DNA from: Lepidodermella squamata
Lineage: Eukaryota > Gastrotricha
NCBI GenBank assembly: GCA_047495785.1
Contig: JBLDXI010000073.1
Span: forward strand, 248,001-312,000
Reading direction: 5' to 3'
DNA: 64,000 nucleotides
Made by a program: the position numbers and the translations under genes. This document shows, piece after piece, positions 1 through 9,757 of this stretch; within the stretch, counting starts at the first letter, position 1, and each line of letters opens with the position of its first letter. The notes beneath the pieces were generated by a model that searched no databases, was not told the DNA's origin, and saw nothing but the letters and a program-made list of their open reading frames with translations.

Positions 1-420
1 CAGTTGATTCGGATTTGTCGCTCCGAAAAATACGCGAACATTATTCTGAGTTCCCGTTTTCGCAAATGACGCGACTAATGCGAGCAAAGTTGTCGGTACA
101 TGGATCCTATTAATACTGGCTATTAAGATTCGAAAAACGTAGGGCAGAACCGAAATGCAAGGCAGCACACGGACTCCGTTTGAAATAATTCAGGGCAATG
201 CCTTAAAATTCCTAAAATACGGTAATTATCATTAACTGACGGGTCCCGTGTCAGAACTCGAAACTATGGTAGTACTACAGCTGAAATTTAGTATTGTACA
301 AAGCTTGCCGGTAAAAATCCCGTTCTGAAAAATACTTCTTGATAGAATAATATACACCTTGGTGAAGCAATAACATATATTATTCAACAAACAACAAGCT
401 ATAGGGCTGTCCATTGACGT
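1..420. repeat. dispersed repeat, copy 1
   Basis: This stretch is closely related in the same orientation to 59840-60200. Shared words include TTCGCAAATGACG, AACTGACGGGTCCCGTGTCAG and the AATACGGTAATTATCAT segment. No convincing coding frame is present; the 120-aa minus-strand frame at 232-594 is low-complexity and unsupported. The rest, to about 730, holds nothing I recognise. Confidence 0.7.
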
Positions 421-733
421 CGAGTAGCGCCGCTTTCTAATTTGTACTTGCACTTGTAACTTTCCACCACCAAACATGTGTAAACAAGGTTGAATTCGAG
501 TTTTCATCTCAAAAGTCTCAAAGTGTGTCCAGGGTGCGATCTTGGATCCCGGAGCTGCCAGGGATGGAAAAAAATGTTTTCCTGCATTTGCCAAAATTAC
601 TAGTTATTTTGGCGAATGACCGAGCGAAGCGAGAAAATTTTGAAGATTTTCCACTAAAACACGCTCCAGACCCTTTCAAAATTGACGAAATAAGGGGATA
701 AACTCTCGTTTTGTCGTCTGGCCCAGCTGAGCT

Positions 734-798
734 GGGGGGGGGGGGGGGGGGGGGGGGTGGGGGGGGATGATCCCCGCCATCAAACAGCCCCCCCCCCC
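734..798. repeat. poly-G run facing a poly-C run
   Basis: A run of about 24 G, a T, then 8 more G (734-766) is followed within 25 bp by about 11 C (788-798). The two runs can pair as a hairpin, and the G tract alone could form a quadruplex. Run length here is prone to sequencing error. Confidence 0.85.
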
Positions 799-967
799 AT
801 CATCAGACAGTGGGTGAAAGTCGCACACTGAGTGTGTCAATTCTCAATCATCCAAGTCCACGTGGTCACGTAGCATGAATAGTTAGAGGCGTTGTTTGTT
901 TTCGTTGCTTCGTCGTTTTGTCATTTCGTCATCTCATATAAAAAACTGACGGAAGAAAAAAGTGGGG

Positions 968-1043
968 TAAAAGGAGGATTCGAACCCGGGACCTTCAGCA
1001 TTAGAACTGCGGACTTGAGCCACTATACTATAGGAGCCTTCCT
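968..1043 (-). other. tRNA-like sequence (pol III box A/B-like)
   Basis: On the minus strand TATAGTATAGTGG resembles box A and GGTCCCGGGTTCGAATCC matches the T-arm/box B consensus with the right spacing. The anticodon stem pairs poorly (about 3 bp), so I do not call a functional tRNA. It sits in the inner end of a fold-back element and looks like a SINE-type tRNA relic. Confidence 0.55.
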
Positions 1044-1125
1044 ATCTGCGTCTGGCTAAAAGCGCTTATCTGTAGCGTTCGTTAAGTATATAAAAATGCC
1101 GGAAGAGAATGACTACCGTGACCCA

Positions 1126-1192
1126 GCACTATTGCTCAGTGGTCTCGCCTTATTGGTCAATTCCCAGTGGTCCTGGGTTCGAATCCTCCTTT
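1126..1192 (+). other. tRNA-like sequence
   Basis: TTGCTCAGTGGTCTCGCC resembles a box A region and GGTCCTGGGTTCGAATCC a box B. It faces the minus-strand tRNA-like segment 100 bp away across the centre of the same fold-back element. The cloverleaf is incomplete. Confidence 0.5.
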
Positions 1193-1552
1193 TACCCCAC
1201 TTTTTTTCTTCCGTCAGTTTTTTCGTATTTCGTATGAGATGACGAAGTGACGAAACGATGAAGCAACGAAAAAAACAACGCCTCAGAGCTAACTAACTAT
1301 TCATGACACGTGACCACGTTGACTTTGATCCTGCAATACGAAGCATAATGGGGAAACGCTCTGCGAACGAGTGGGTTCTGAATGAGAGGGGATTACGCCG
1401 ACGTGTCTCGCGACGCATGATAAAGATGAAAATTGATAAAGAAGAAAATATTGCTGGCGATGAAATAAATGGGTGATGGCTAACTAACCTATGTGATGAA
1501 TTCGTTTTTCTGAATCTCCGAAAAGGCAGGACTTGCGCACAGGACAGGTACC

Positions 1553-1672
1553 CTGTGCGAAGTACAGGGGTGCTGGGGTGTCGCGACACCCCAGCTCCGG
1601 GACTCCAGCCAAAGGAAGGCTGAAAAAACAACACCCTTTGGTTCCTTCGTCTGGGTCCTAGAAACCAAGTGA
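1553..1672. repeat. dispersed repeat with GGGGTGTCGCGACACCCC hairpin
   Basis: GTACAGGGGTGCTGGGGTG, a perfect CGCGACACCCC hairpin, then CTCCGGGACTCC and CCCTTTGGTT. The same order occurs at 60216-60312 with about 80 percent identity by eye. It looks like part of a short interspersed element. Downstream (1729-1800) is a piece of the fold-back family found complete at 44082-45108 (GATAGGGCGATGAGTGAATA). Confidence 0.6.
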
Positions 1673-2242
1673 AAAGCACCTCAGCTCCCGAATCCTACTT
1701 CGCACACTGATTAAAAGTAGGAAAATTACAATGGTTGGATAGGGCGATGAGTGAATAAAAATAAAGGTCGCGTGTCCACTTACCCAAGAGAGCCGAAATG
1801 ACATTTCTGTAACAATAAAAGCTGTTTATTATCATCATTCTTCCCTAACCGTTCAATTTTCATGTAGGCTATCTATTGTCTAGTGCAAACATATAATCAG
1901 TTTGCTCGCCTTATCTCTTGCTCGCCTTATCACCTTATCTGCCATACAGACTTATATGAGTCAAACGATTCATTTAGCTACCGAAACTTGTTATTGCTTC
2001 TCTATCTTTTTACGGATTGCATCAGCTACATTATACTGCCGTTTTGCAGGTCGAAGTTCAATGGCTAAAAATAAGTCGCGCGCCGTGAAACGCAGTGAAA
2101 TTGAAACGTTTCAATTTTCAGGGCATTAAGTCACTTCGTCATTTCGTCATTTCGTCATTTCGTAAATTTTACATCGTTTCCATTGTTTTACATCGTTGTT
2201 AATTTTGTTTTACTTTCAACTTTGCTACAATTTTTTATTCTC

Positions 2243-2790
2243 ATGGCTGCTGCTCCGGGGAAAAAGCGGAAGCTCGCTGAAGCTTCGACCAACACCCTAA
2301 CCGACACCGAATTTATGGCCGAGCTCATCAAGGCGATTGCGGAGACGCACCAACCCGAACGCAAGGTGAGCTTGCGGCAAATCTTACATACAGTAAATAC
2401 TTACGAAGGTAAGGTTTCGCGACTTTTTTGATTGCAACTAATTCATGAATTCAAATAGTCAATACTGGTAACTGGTCTCCCTTACAAGTTCAAAAGCTTC
2501 GTCACATGCATTGCTTCATGGCGATGAGCGGCAAGTCAGCAACTGCCCCCGGGTCGGCGTGGAAAGCCTGGATGTTCGAAAACCCCGAAGATGATGACGG
2601 CGTGTTCGAACGCTACGTAGGTCATAAGGAAAGGGCCATTCTGCGAAAAATCGCCGAAATTGATAGGGAAATTAGAAAAGGCTTCTTTGCCTTCGACTAC
2701 TCGACCGACGACTACGAACTGCGTTGGGAAAAAGTTGGAAGATCCTTTAAGTGGAATGTTCTCTCGAAAATACCGGAACCTGCCCGCTAG
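2243..2790 (+). CDS. transposon-encoded protein of unknown function, 165 aa
   Basis: Two exons: 2243-2408 and 2459-2790. The 50-bp intron begins GTAAGG and ends ATAG in phase 1, and the joined frame is open for 165 codons. The start chosen is the ATG giving MAAAPGKKRKLAEAS, which places a nuclear-localisation-like KKRK at residues 7-10; an upstream in-frame ATG at 2183 would add a hydrophobic stretch and is less likely. The C-terminal half is rich in charged and aromatic residues (WKAWMFENPEDDDGVFERY; a DYSTDDYELRWEK stretch). I recognise no domain. Its position inside the TIRs, convergent with the second gene, suggests a role in moving or regulating the element, but that is inference. Confidence 0.65.
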
Positions 2791-3011
2791 CAAGAAATTT
2801 ATTATTGAAAATGTGACCATTTCAGCATTGTCATTTTATCAGCCGATTGTTTATTTCATGAATCTTTTAATTTCCTTAATTTTAATTTCCTGATCGACAA
2901 TTTCATCATCGATGATCATCATTTTATCAGCTAATTGTTACTGTCATTTTCTGAATCTTTTTACAGTCAATTCATCACAACATCTCACAGAATAAAGATT
3001 CTCAGGAATTA

Positions 3012-3793
3012 TCACAATGTCATTTTCACATAGAGCTTCCGGTTTTCGTTTTCCATAACTTGCCGCGCTATCGACCTGCTATTCGATGTATTGCTGGTGA
3101 CAAATCGAATATTCTCCTTATTTTTCAGCTCAGTATTCTCGGTTGACAGCGCATATAAATCGAACTCCGTGAGATATTCATAAACATGAGAACTCAGAGC
3201 ATGTGCATATGAGGTGACCTTGCCGACCGCTTCTTTCCACATCTCCGGGTAACGACTGAGTGACTAAATCAATAAAGGTTTAGTTCCAAAATTAAATTTA
3301 CAATTTACTTCGCAAATCGGCAGATATTGACCCATTTTTTTCCGGGTTGAGAAGAATGACTGCTTCGAAACGTCAGAGAAGCCCAAGTCGTCCTTCATGT
3401 CGAATACCTGTTGAGCACCGAATTTATGTTGGAAACCCAGCTTTATCAACCTTAATAATATTAAATTTTTCAAAATGCCAGAATTTTTAAGAGAACATAC
3501 GCAATCGCCCTAGCTAAAGCCGATTCTTTCTCCTTGACGGGATAATGGCTCTCTACTGTTCCGACGCCGACGTATTCAATGCGCAGAGTGACACTGGCGA
3601 TAACAGCCCCGTCCATAACTTTACCGAGATTGGTTTCATTGAGAGTTTTTATTAAAATGAGCTGATGCTTTTCCACTCGAGTCCGAACACTTCTTTTGTT
3701 CATCCCAATCACAGTCGCCGATCTGGGACGCGAACTTCTAATCTCATCATTGATCTCGGCATTATTGATGGGCACCAAATAACTCAGCGGCAT
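3012..3793 (-). CDS. transposon-encoded protein of unknown function, 215 aa
   Basis: Proposed exons, reading on the minus strand: 3793-3497, 3407-3309 and 3263-3012. All junctions are phase 0 and the lengths (297, 99, 252 nt) sum to an open 216-codon frame. The second intron has a clear GTAAAT...TTTAG pair; the first donor (GTTCTC) is weak, so that junction is the least certain. The N-terminal part reads MPLSYLVPINNAEINDE and the C-terminal part has a helical, charged ENTELKNKENIRF region. No catalytic triad, zinc finger or other known transposase motif is visible. It converges on the 165-aa gene of the same element. Confidence 0.5.
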
Positions 3794-4790
3794 TACGAAA
3801 TAATGTTATCAAAACCTGAGCGGAAAATCGACGCTTCAAACCTAGCTTGCAATAAAATGCGAAATAATTTCAAAATTTCAATTGAAAACAACACTGATTT
3901 TCAAATTTTTATTTTGTTTTGTTTTGTGATGCTCATTGATAAAACTTGATTTATAACACGCTTTATTTACAACTTTAAAACAACTTTATTTATTTATAAC
4001 AAAAATCAATAAGTAGAATTTCACTACTGTGAAGAAATAAAGAATTGAAGAAATAACGAAATAACGAAATGACGAAATGACGAAATGACGGAGAAAACAA
4101 AACAAAAGCACGCGTTAACTGAAGCACTGATGTTGACGCTGTTGATCACATGGTTGAACTTTGACCTGCAAAGCGGGAGTATAATGTATCTCGAGTTCTT
4201 TCTCATGCTCCCACGTGAACCCAGCTTCATCACGCCCAATGTGGCCGTAGCAAGCCGTTCGTCGATAGATAGGGCGCTTCAGATCCAGGTCCCGAATGAT
4301 ACAACCAGGGCGAAGGTCGAAATTACGGCTGATAACACTTCGCAAATCATCGGCAGTCAGCTCACCTTTCGCTGAGCCATAATCGAAAACTGTCACACTC
4401 ACCGGCCCAGAACGGCCTATAGCATAGGAAACCTGAACTAGGCAACGGCGGCAAAGCCCAGCAGCAACTAGCGATTTCGCAGCCCAACGTGCGGCGTAGG
4501 CCCCAGATCGGTCGAATTTGCTGCTCGAGCAGCTCGAGCTTTACGCGGGCAAGTTTCCGGGTCGATGCCTGTCTCAGCATCGATGAGGCCAGCGCTACGA
4601 ATGACGTCACGCACCACTGCGTTGATGTTTACGCGATCAGCGCCGGTCGAGGTGAACTCGCCGAAGACGCAGACCTCATCGGACTTGGCAAGGCCGAAGG
4701 CAATATCCCCGCTTTACACGTAGAGTGGGAAAAACGAAACATTAGCAGCGGAAAGAATTTGCGACATGATGTAGATGGAATAGGATGAAA

Positions 4791-5330
4791 AGAAAACTTT
4801 GCTACACAAGAAAAAAAAGTGGTCCGAATTCGGGGGATGCATAATTGATCTTTACAAGCAATTCTATCATCCGAATTCATACGCCTCGGGCCTGCTAATT
4901 CGGGGGGTTAACTCTGTATGGAACCGGCCTTTGAATTCGCGATTTTGGCCTTGGCGGAACGCCAACTCACTTTGCACTCGATCTTGTCCTTCCGTGAATA
5001 ATTCTCAAACGATGCGCATATTGCGCCCATAGTCCGAAAAATTGAGGCCATTTTCCAAATAATTCATTAATATTATTGTTAACTCGATTGATAATTATGA
5101 ATTTTTCGGAAAAAGCAGAATCTTCAACTGTGGGGGTGGGTAAGGATTAATTTTCAATCTTTGCCTGCCTTCGCCCTCTTCAAAACCGGAAACGGTTTAA
5201 TGACGCGCAGTCTAGGAGAGGCTAAATAAAACTATTATTATTATATTCATTAATATTAAATTCTGTTGAAAAATCAAATTCATTTAGACATATATATTTG
5301 CTGGAAGTAGCATCTATCACGATCTGTTCC
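4791..5330. other. intergenic, no gene seen
   Basis: AT-rich sequence without a supported frame. CTAAATAAAACTATTATTA at 5220-5243 looks like the 3' tail of a decayed retroelement; nothing else stands out. Confidence 0.4.
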
Positions 5331-5735
5331 ATGACGATCTCTTTTCTCTCAACCTGGGCAGCACTGTTTGTCGTATTCCCAGTTCACTTCTCCACCGCCT
5401 TGGTTAAGCAATGCTACAGGTGCATTCCTAGCGAGACTATCAATTGTGGAGATCCCAAGAACTTCGAGGTTTACAACTGCCCAGCGAACATTAATTACGG
5501 GTGTCTGTACTTCGACAGTAAAATGTGAGAATTTTGTTTTCTATACATTTTTTGTCAATTTTCGCTGCGAATTGGTTTTAGAGAAGCTGGCATACGCGGC
5601 TGCATTGACGAAAGAGGTTGCATACCAAGTCGGTTCGTGCATTGCTGCTCGGAAGACCTGTGCAACAGCCAAACAACTACCCTTAAACCGACTACTGATG
5701 GTGGGCTCTCTACCGCTGTAGCTGTAGCGATGTAG
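5331..5735 (+). CDS. Ly6/uPAR (LU)-domain protein A
   Basis: Two exons, 5331-5524 and 5582-5735, joined in phase 2 across a 57-bp GTGAGA...TTTAG intron; 115 codons. ATG 5331 starts a signal peptide (MTISFLSTWAALFVVFPVHF). The mature part carries the ten LU cysteines: QCYRC, INCG, YNCP, YGC, RGC, RGC, HCC and DLCN, the CC....CN ending being the family hallmark. Such domains form three-finger folds outside the cell. Paralogs B, C and F continue into a transmembrane helix. Here the frame ends at TAG 5733, while a hydrophobic helix (VAVGALMAAMAGLVVCI) continues in the next frame. So the gene is either secreted, frameshifted or affected by a sequence error. Confidence 0.75.
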
Positions 5736-6470
5736 CTGTCGGTGCATTAATGGCAGCAATGGCAGGATTAGTCGTGTGTATTTCATGAAGAAAATGCGCA
5801 GAAGAAATTAGGACATGTTAATGGGCGCGTTTCTTTATTCTAGTTTTTGTGCATTTTATCAAATAAAATCGAAATATAACAGATTTCATTGATCTGTTGA
5901 GTTTATAAAACCAGCTGGTTTTTCCATTTCATTTCTTAAGTGAATTTTAGTTTGTAATATCAAGAGAAAAACGGACGCGTTTCAGTGGAATTTTTGTTTT
6001 TTTCTTCAAAGGAGGCAACAGGGGGTAGGGGTGTTTCGACCTTATTTTTAAATGGAAAAGTGTAATGCAAAAAAATGAGTGATCGTCGTAGACTTGAAAA
6101 AATTATTAGTCATATGCATGACTTGAACGGGATGGGGTCAAGAATCGCAAAAAACCCTTGCGTTTCATGCGTAATTTTGTTTTATCAGCGGCACGCGATG
6201 TTTCAAAAACATTTTGGGTTTGAAAATTGCACGAAAACACGGATAAAGAAATAGCAATTTTTTGGGAAAATAAAATATAAAAAATCAAGTAAAGAAAGGC
6301 AAAAATTTTAATTTTTCAAAATAAATTGATAAAGAAATGTCAGGTTTTTAATTTCATTTTCTAACAGAAAATCGTCGGGAATAAAGAAACGCACCCTATA
6401 TCAGTCCTAATTTGAAATTAGGACTAATAGAAACATGGTCAAATGTAGAAAGCGCTATTATCATAGTTAA
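5736..6470. other. intergenic, no gene seen
   Basis: AT-rich. AATAAA-type signals near 5860 (AAATAAAATCG) could serve as the poly(A) site of the preceding Ly6-like gene. No other structure was recognised. Confidence 0.4.
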
Positions 6471-6471
6471 G

Positions 6472-7408
6472 GGCGATTCACAAACTCGTGTTTTCCACAT
6501 TAATGATGCAAAAGATTTTTTTCAGGCTCACTTGAATCATGAACGATGAACGAAACCCGCTCACATATTATATGTCATAATTCATGATTCAACAAGCTGT
6601 TTTGCCTTTTTTTATGTGCGCGATTTAGATCTAAAAAGGAGTGCGCCCGCAAGGCGCAGAACCCACGGCACTGGGCATGATAGTTCGAGTTAAACCCACT
6701 GTGCCACCAGTGAGCTTATGCTGATATGAGCGTTAGCGTCATTATCTCCTATTCTTGTTGTTAACTTAGGTAAATTTTCTAAGCTATTGGAAAATTCGAT
6801 TATTTTCCATAAAATCCATTCCATAAATTACATCATTTGACCTTTATCCTCGGCTAGAGCACTCTGATTGGGTCGATTAATTAGTCCAAACCGATACATT
6901 TTTCTGAAGTATGAATCATTGGGCTTAAAACTATTCGATTCAGTCATTTTTGGCGATGATTTATCGGCTATTGCTATGATTCCGAAACTTGGTGTAATGG
7001 CTAACGTTAAAGCGGGCAATGTAGTCTAAAAAATTCGAACATTTAAGCGCTAGTTTTGCAGTTCTGATACTGTAAATCAACAGCAAAAATGGAAGATGAT
7101 GACAGAAACGCTCTCAACCATCGAAGCTCGCTACTGGCATAGTGGTTTAGCTCTGACCATGCTAAACCAGAATACTGGGTTCTGTGCTCGGTGGCGGCGT
7201 CATTTTTTGGATCCATGCGAAGTCGCACACAAAAAATCGCTATTTGTATCATGAATTATGAAAAATAATTTGTGAGCGGGGTTCGTTCATAGTTCATGAT
7301 TCAAATGGCCTTGCGACCGTTTTTTTGCAAAAGATGAATTTTGCGCGTAAGAAAAGAACGATGAATCATGAATGTGTATTTTACACACGAGTTTGTGAAC
7401 CGCACTTT
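6472..7408. mobile_element. TIR/fold-back element with tRNA-like inner segments
   Basis: GATTCACAAACTCGTGT at the left is matched by its complement at the right end (ACACGAGTTTGTGAACCGC). Inside these, GAACGAAACCCGCTCACA and CATAATTCATGAT also recur inverted (about 6545-6600 versus 7240-7300). The ends enclose two tRNA-like segments in opposite orientation, near 6640-6720 (-) and 7126-7190 (+), each with an AGTGG box-A-like word and a GGGTTCTG box-B-like word. No transposase is present. Confidence 0.65.
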
Positions 7409-7805
7409 AATAATTCATAATGATCGATTCTATACCAGCTTGCGGCTCAAACTTATGGGATTCTCCACTTTATACAGATTGGAAAGCAACGATCTTTCAA
7501 TAGTGAATAAACTTACACCGAAACGTGAAAAATGGGCACGTGACACGTGACCTTTAGTTTTATTCCCTCAGCGCCCATCTACCCATTGTAATATTTTTCG
7601 ATTTTTAACTATTTTCTAAAATTCCCAGAGAACACCGTTCTCTTCCCGCAAATTCCCAAAAACTTTTCCTGAAAACTAAGAGCGCTGCTCTATCAAATGA
7701 GTCCCATCTCATGAGACGATTCTTTTCTAACTTTTTATAAATTCTCCCAAAGTTGATCACTTTACGAAATATTTTTACAGTCTTAAGGGCGGTAAACTGC
7801 TCGAG
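7409..7805. mobile_element. half copy of the large fold-back family
   Basis: From GATCGATTCTATACCAGC through TATACAGATTGGAAAGC, AGTGAATAAACTTACACC, CAGCGCCCATCTACCC and the CCATCTCATGAGACG word, the order follows the left arm of the palindrome at 44082-44541, and also the complement of 43640-43790. The right arm is absent. Confidence 0.65.
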
Positions 7806-7880
7806 TTGGATATTGTTGCAGACCAACTCGGATTCGCAGGTGCCTTACTGCTAGCTCTACACATACTGAAGTCTTGATGA

Positions 7881-8108
7881 ATTATACTTTGTTTTGCAGG
7901 TCAAAGGTCACACGTGCCCACGTTATCAAAACGTGTGATGAAACACACACTAAACGTCCAAAACAAAGGACGATGACAACATGACGAAATGACGAAATGA
8001 CGAAATGACGAAACGACAACGCTAGCAACAACTTGAAAAATTGGTTTGATCTCCCGCTTTGATCGCGTGGGCACGTGAGACCTTTGACCTGCAAAACAGA
8101 AGTATGAT
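7881..8108. mobile_element. 228-bp MITE related to the 2029-4186 element
   Basis: About 43-bp inverted ends (ATTATACTTTGTTTTGCAGG / complement ATCATACTTCTGTTTTGC) continue into TCAAAGGTC and CACGTGCCCACG. The centre has the GACGAAATGACGAAATGACG tandem word shared with the 2.16-kb element. A TA duplication is not evident at its borders. Confidence 0.75.
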
Positions 8109-8666
8109 CACCATGGAACCAAGGTCGTCTCAAACCGATTACGACCACTGCTTTACGCGAGGTATTTTAAACGTTTGTCTAGCTGTCTAGCTTTGTAAGT
8201 GATCAAACTCTAATAGAACAGAGAAATATACATCGAACGTATGGTTAGACGGCATGTTTTAAACTATTTTGGACGAGGGACGAGCGATGCCTTCGGAAAG
8301 GTCGATTCGCAATTAGCTGGCCAAAGTGCCCTTTAAACCTGGTTTGAACTATAGCTAAGGCCCTAGTTCGAGTATCCTACTTCGCGCAGTGCGGTCTTCG
8401 CAAAATCCTGTCTTCAAACTTCAGAAACAGCGACTGACTACATTGCATTGTTATTTGTTATGTAGTTGCATAGTCATCACATCAGACCCGAAACAAATCG
8501 TTCACTCTTCAAATGTAGCGCGAGTAAACAACGAACTGTTACAAAATTTAGGGATCTTTGTCAACCGGGACTTTGATAACTTCTCAAAGCTTGGCTGGAC
8601 TATCTTTAGACTTTAGACTACCTTCGATTAGCTTATAGATTTGTGTGAAATGTGCAATGCCTATAT
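8109..8666. other. intergenic, no gene seen
   Basis: No supported reading frame or RNA gene. The 75-aa frame at 8389 has no recognisable features. Confidence 0.35.
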
Positions 8667-8667
8667 A

Positions 8668-9202
8668 CGATCTCTACCGTAGTTCTACCGTAGCACTACG
8701 GTACCGTATTTTTCCGATTAAAACTTCTCTTGAAATTTAATATTCGAAAAACTGTCTTGTTTGGAAACTAGAATTCTAAAAGCTAACGTTCAAAAAACTA
8801 ACGCGAAAAACCACTCATGGGACACTTTCGAAAAACTGGCGTGTCCGAAACTGAGCATGATAGCTTTTTCGAAAAACTAGCGTTTTACTAGCTGCACCAT
8901 GTGGCAGTTATTGATTGCGCAACAAGAGTTACCAATAATACCAATGTTGCCAAGTTGCCAATGCTGCAAATGTAGCCAAAGTAGCAAAAGCTAACAACCC
9001 ATAAAAATGCATACATAAGCGCAAAAAATGACCAATATTATATGACAGCCAATGGCTCATGGGAAAGAGTGCCTGTCTTCGTAAGAGATGATGATTAAGG
9101 ATTGAGGGTTCAAATCTCATCACAAACCATCCTTTTTCATTTTCCCACTACGGTACCGTAGAGAGTACGGTAAGAACTACGGTAGAACTGCGCTAGAGAT
9201 CG
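8668..9202. mobile_element. fold-back element with CTACCGTAG-type arms
   Basis: CGATCTCTACCGTAGTTCTA and CACTACGGTACCGTA at 8668-8710 are mirrored by CTACGGTACCGTAGAGAG and the GGTAGAACTGCG...GAGATCG end at 9150-9202. The interior has repeated TTCGAAAAACT words and a tRNA-like segment near the right arm. No coding potential is visible. Confidence 0.6.
9045..9128 (+). other. tRNA-like sequence
   Basis: AATGGCTCATGGGAAAGAGT (box-A-like) and TTGAGGGTTCAAATCTCATC (box-B-like, GGGTTCAAATC) are at tRNA spacing. The arms do not fold cleanly, so it is called a SINE-type relic rather than a tRNA. Confidence 0.45.
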
Positions 9203-9224
9203 GCTTATTGACAACTCGAACACA

Positions 9225-9385
9225 ATCACGCAAAATTGCATCATCGCAATGAATTTTCTCGAGCAATTCCCGTCCACATTGAAACATGAAAGATATAGGA
9301 ATTTTAGTAGATTCGGATCCTCGAGTAGATTAGATACTATTATATGACGTAGGTACCTACCTTATTATATTCTTTTATCAGGCAG
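9225..9385. repeat. dispersed repeat, copy 1 (pairs with 33745-33925)
   Basis: AAATTGCATCATCGCAATGA, GAGCAATTCCCG, CATGAAAGAT and GTAGATTAGATAC in the same order as at 33745-33925. It may be part of an interspersed element; no coding frame. Confidence 0.6.
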
Positions 9386-9538
9386 CCCTCTGACCTACCA
9401 CGGTGTGTTAGGGGCTAAAAATTGGGGCTAAAAATAGGGAGATAATATCCAGCGATGCCTGCGTGATGATGCTGCGTGCTGTCCATGTGCTTAGGGGCCG
9501 TAAAATTTCTCTTTTAAGAAAATCCACGTTGCAGGGCT

Positions 9539-9606
9539 GGAAATCGAACCCAGGACCACTGTGCAACCAGTCAAGTCGCTTAACCAATAAGCCACGAGAC
9601 TGGTCA
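9539..9606 (-). other. tRNA-like sequence
   Basis: On the minus strand GTGGCTTATTGGTTAAGCG resembles a D-arm/box A and GGTCCTGGGTTCGATTTCC a T-arm/box B, about 40 bp apart. This is the best tRNA-like candidate in the window, but the acceptor stem is not clear and I favour a tRNA-derived SINE. Confidence 0.5.
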
Positions 9607-9685
9607 CATTCGGCGCTAGTAAAAAGTTGTTTTTGAAGGGCACACGATCTATTTCTTATAAACGACTGCACAGAGCAACGGTTTA

Positions 9686-9757
9686 GATCGAACCGGTGGC
9701 TCAATCGAATAGATTGGAACTGTTACTTGTGGAGGTCAACAGTTCGAATCCCAACTA
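9686..9757 (+). other. tRNA-like sequence
   Basis: GGTGGCTCAATCGAATAG (box-A-like) and TCAACAGTTCGAATCCCAAC (box-B-like) occur at tRNA spacing, immediately before the end of the MITE that begins at 9762. Confidence 0.45.

Larger units (their letters stand above)
848..1349. mobile_element. fold-back MITE with tRNA-like inner ends
   Basis: The segment 848-985 is repeated inverted at about 1165-1310: CACGTGGTCACG, GAGGCGTTGTTT, the CGTCATTTCGTCAT tract, AAACTGACGGAAGAAAAA and GTGGGGTAAAAGGAGGATTC all recur on the other strand. The right end (to 1349, reading CATTATG inverted, then a TTGCAGG word) resembles the terminal repeat of the 2029-4186 element. It is therefore probably a non-autonomous member of that family. 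The left terminus is less clear. The arms flank about 180 bp of tRNA-like sequence. Confidence 0.75.
2029..4186. mobile_element. 2.16-kb TIR element with TA target duplication and two unknown genes
   Basis: The ends are inverted repeats of about 35 bp (CATTATACTGCCGTTTTGC on the left; the complement CATTATACTCCCGCTTTGC on the right), flanked by TA on both sides. Just inside lie CGTCATTTCG tandem words (2136-2163) and their complement (4053-4091). It carries two convergent spliced genes, at 2243-2790 (+) and 3012-3793 (-). Neither shows a DDE transposase motif I can recognise. The TA duplication suggests Tc1/mariner-like integration. It is inserted in an S-adenosylmethionine synthetase reading frame. 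Shorter relatives lie at 848-1349 and 7881-8108. Confidence 0.85.
1991..4790 (-). pseudogene. S-adenosylmethionine synthetase (methionine adenosyltransferase) fragment, split by a transposon
   Basis: Reading on the minus strand from 4790, the frame gives a MAT N-terminal region (VCVFGEFTSTGADRVNINAV...PETC). After a frame change near 4510 it gives the conserved C-terminal domain: DRSGAYAARWAAKSLVAAG, LCRR.LVQVSYAIG, VFDYGS, FDLRPGCIIRDLDLKRPIY and ACYGHIGRD, followed by FTWEHEKELE. The central part of the usual ~390-aa enzyme, holding most catalytic lysines and the phosphate loop, is missing between these two blocks. The reading frame is interrupted at 4186 by the 2029-4186 element. If that element and one TA are ignored, the frame runs on into 2028-1991 (ADAIRKKIEKQ, then TAA). 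The enzyme normally makes S-adenosylmethionine from ATP and methionine in the cytosol. This copy is a non-functional remnant, perhaps one that was carried or duplicated by mobile elements. Confidence 0.8.

Noticed and set aside
968-1192. Functional tRNA genes
   Set aside because: Box A/B words are present but acceptor and anticodon stems do not pair well; they sit in fold-back elements.
1293-1679. 128-aa minus-strand frame
   Set aside because: It spans the edge of a fold-back element and a dispersed repeat, with no protein features.
7981-8017. CRISPR-like direct repeats
   Set aside because: The units are 9 bp and adjacent, without spacers; they are sub-terminal transposon words in eukaryotic DNA.
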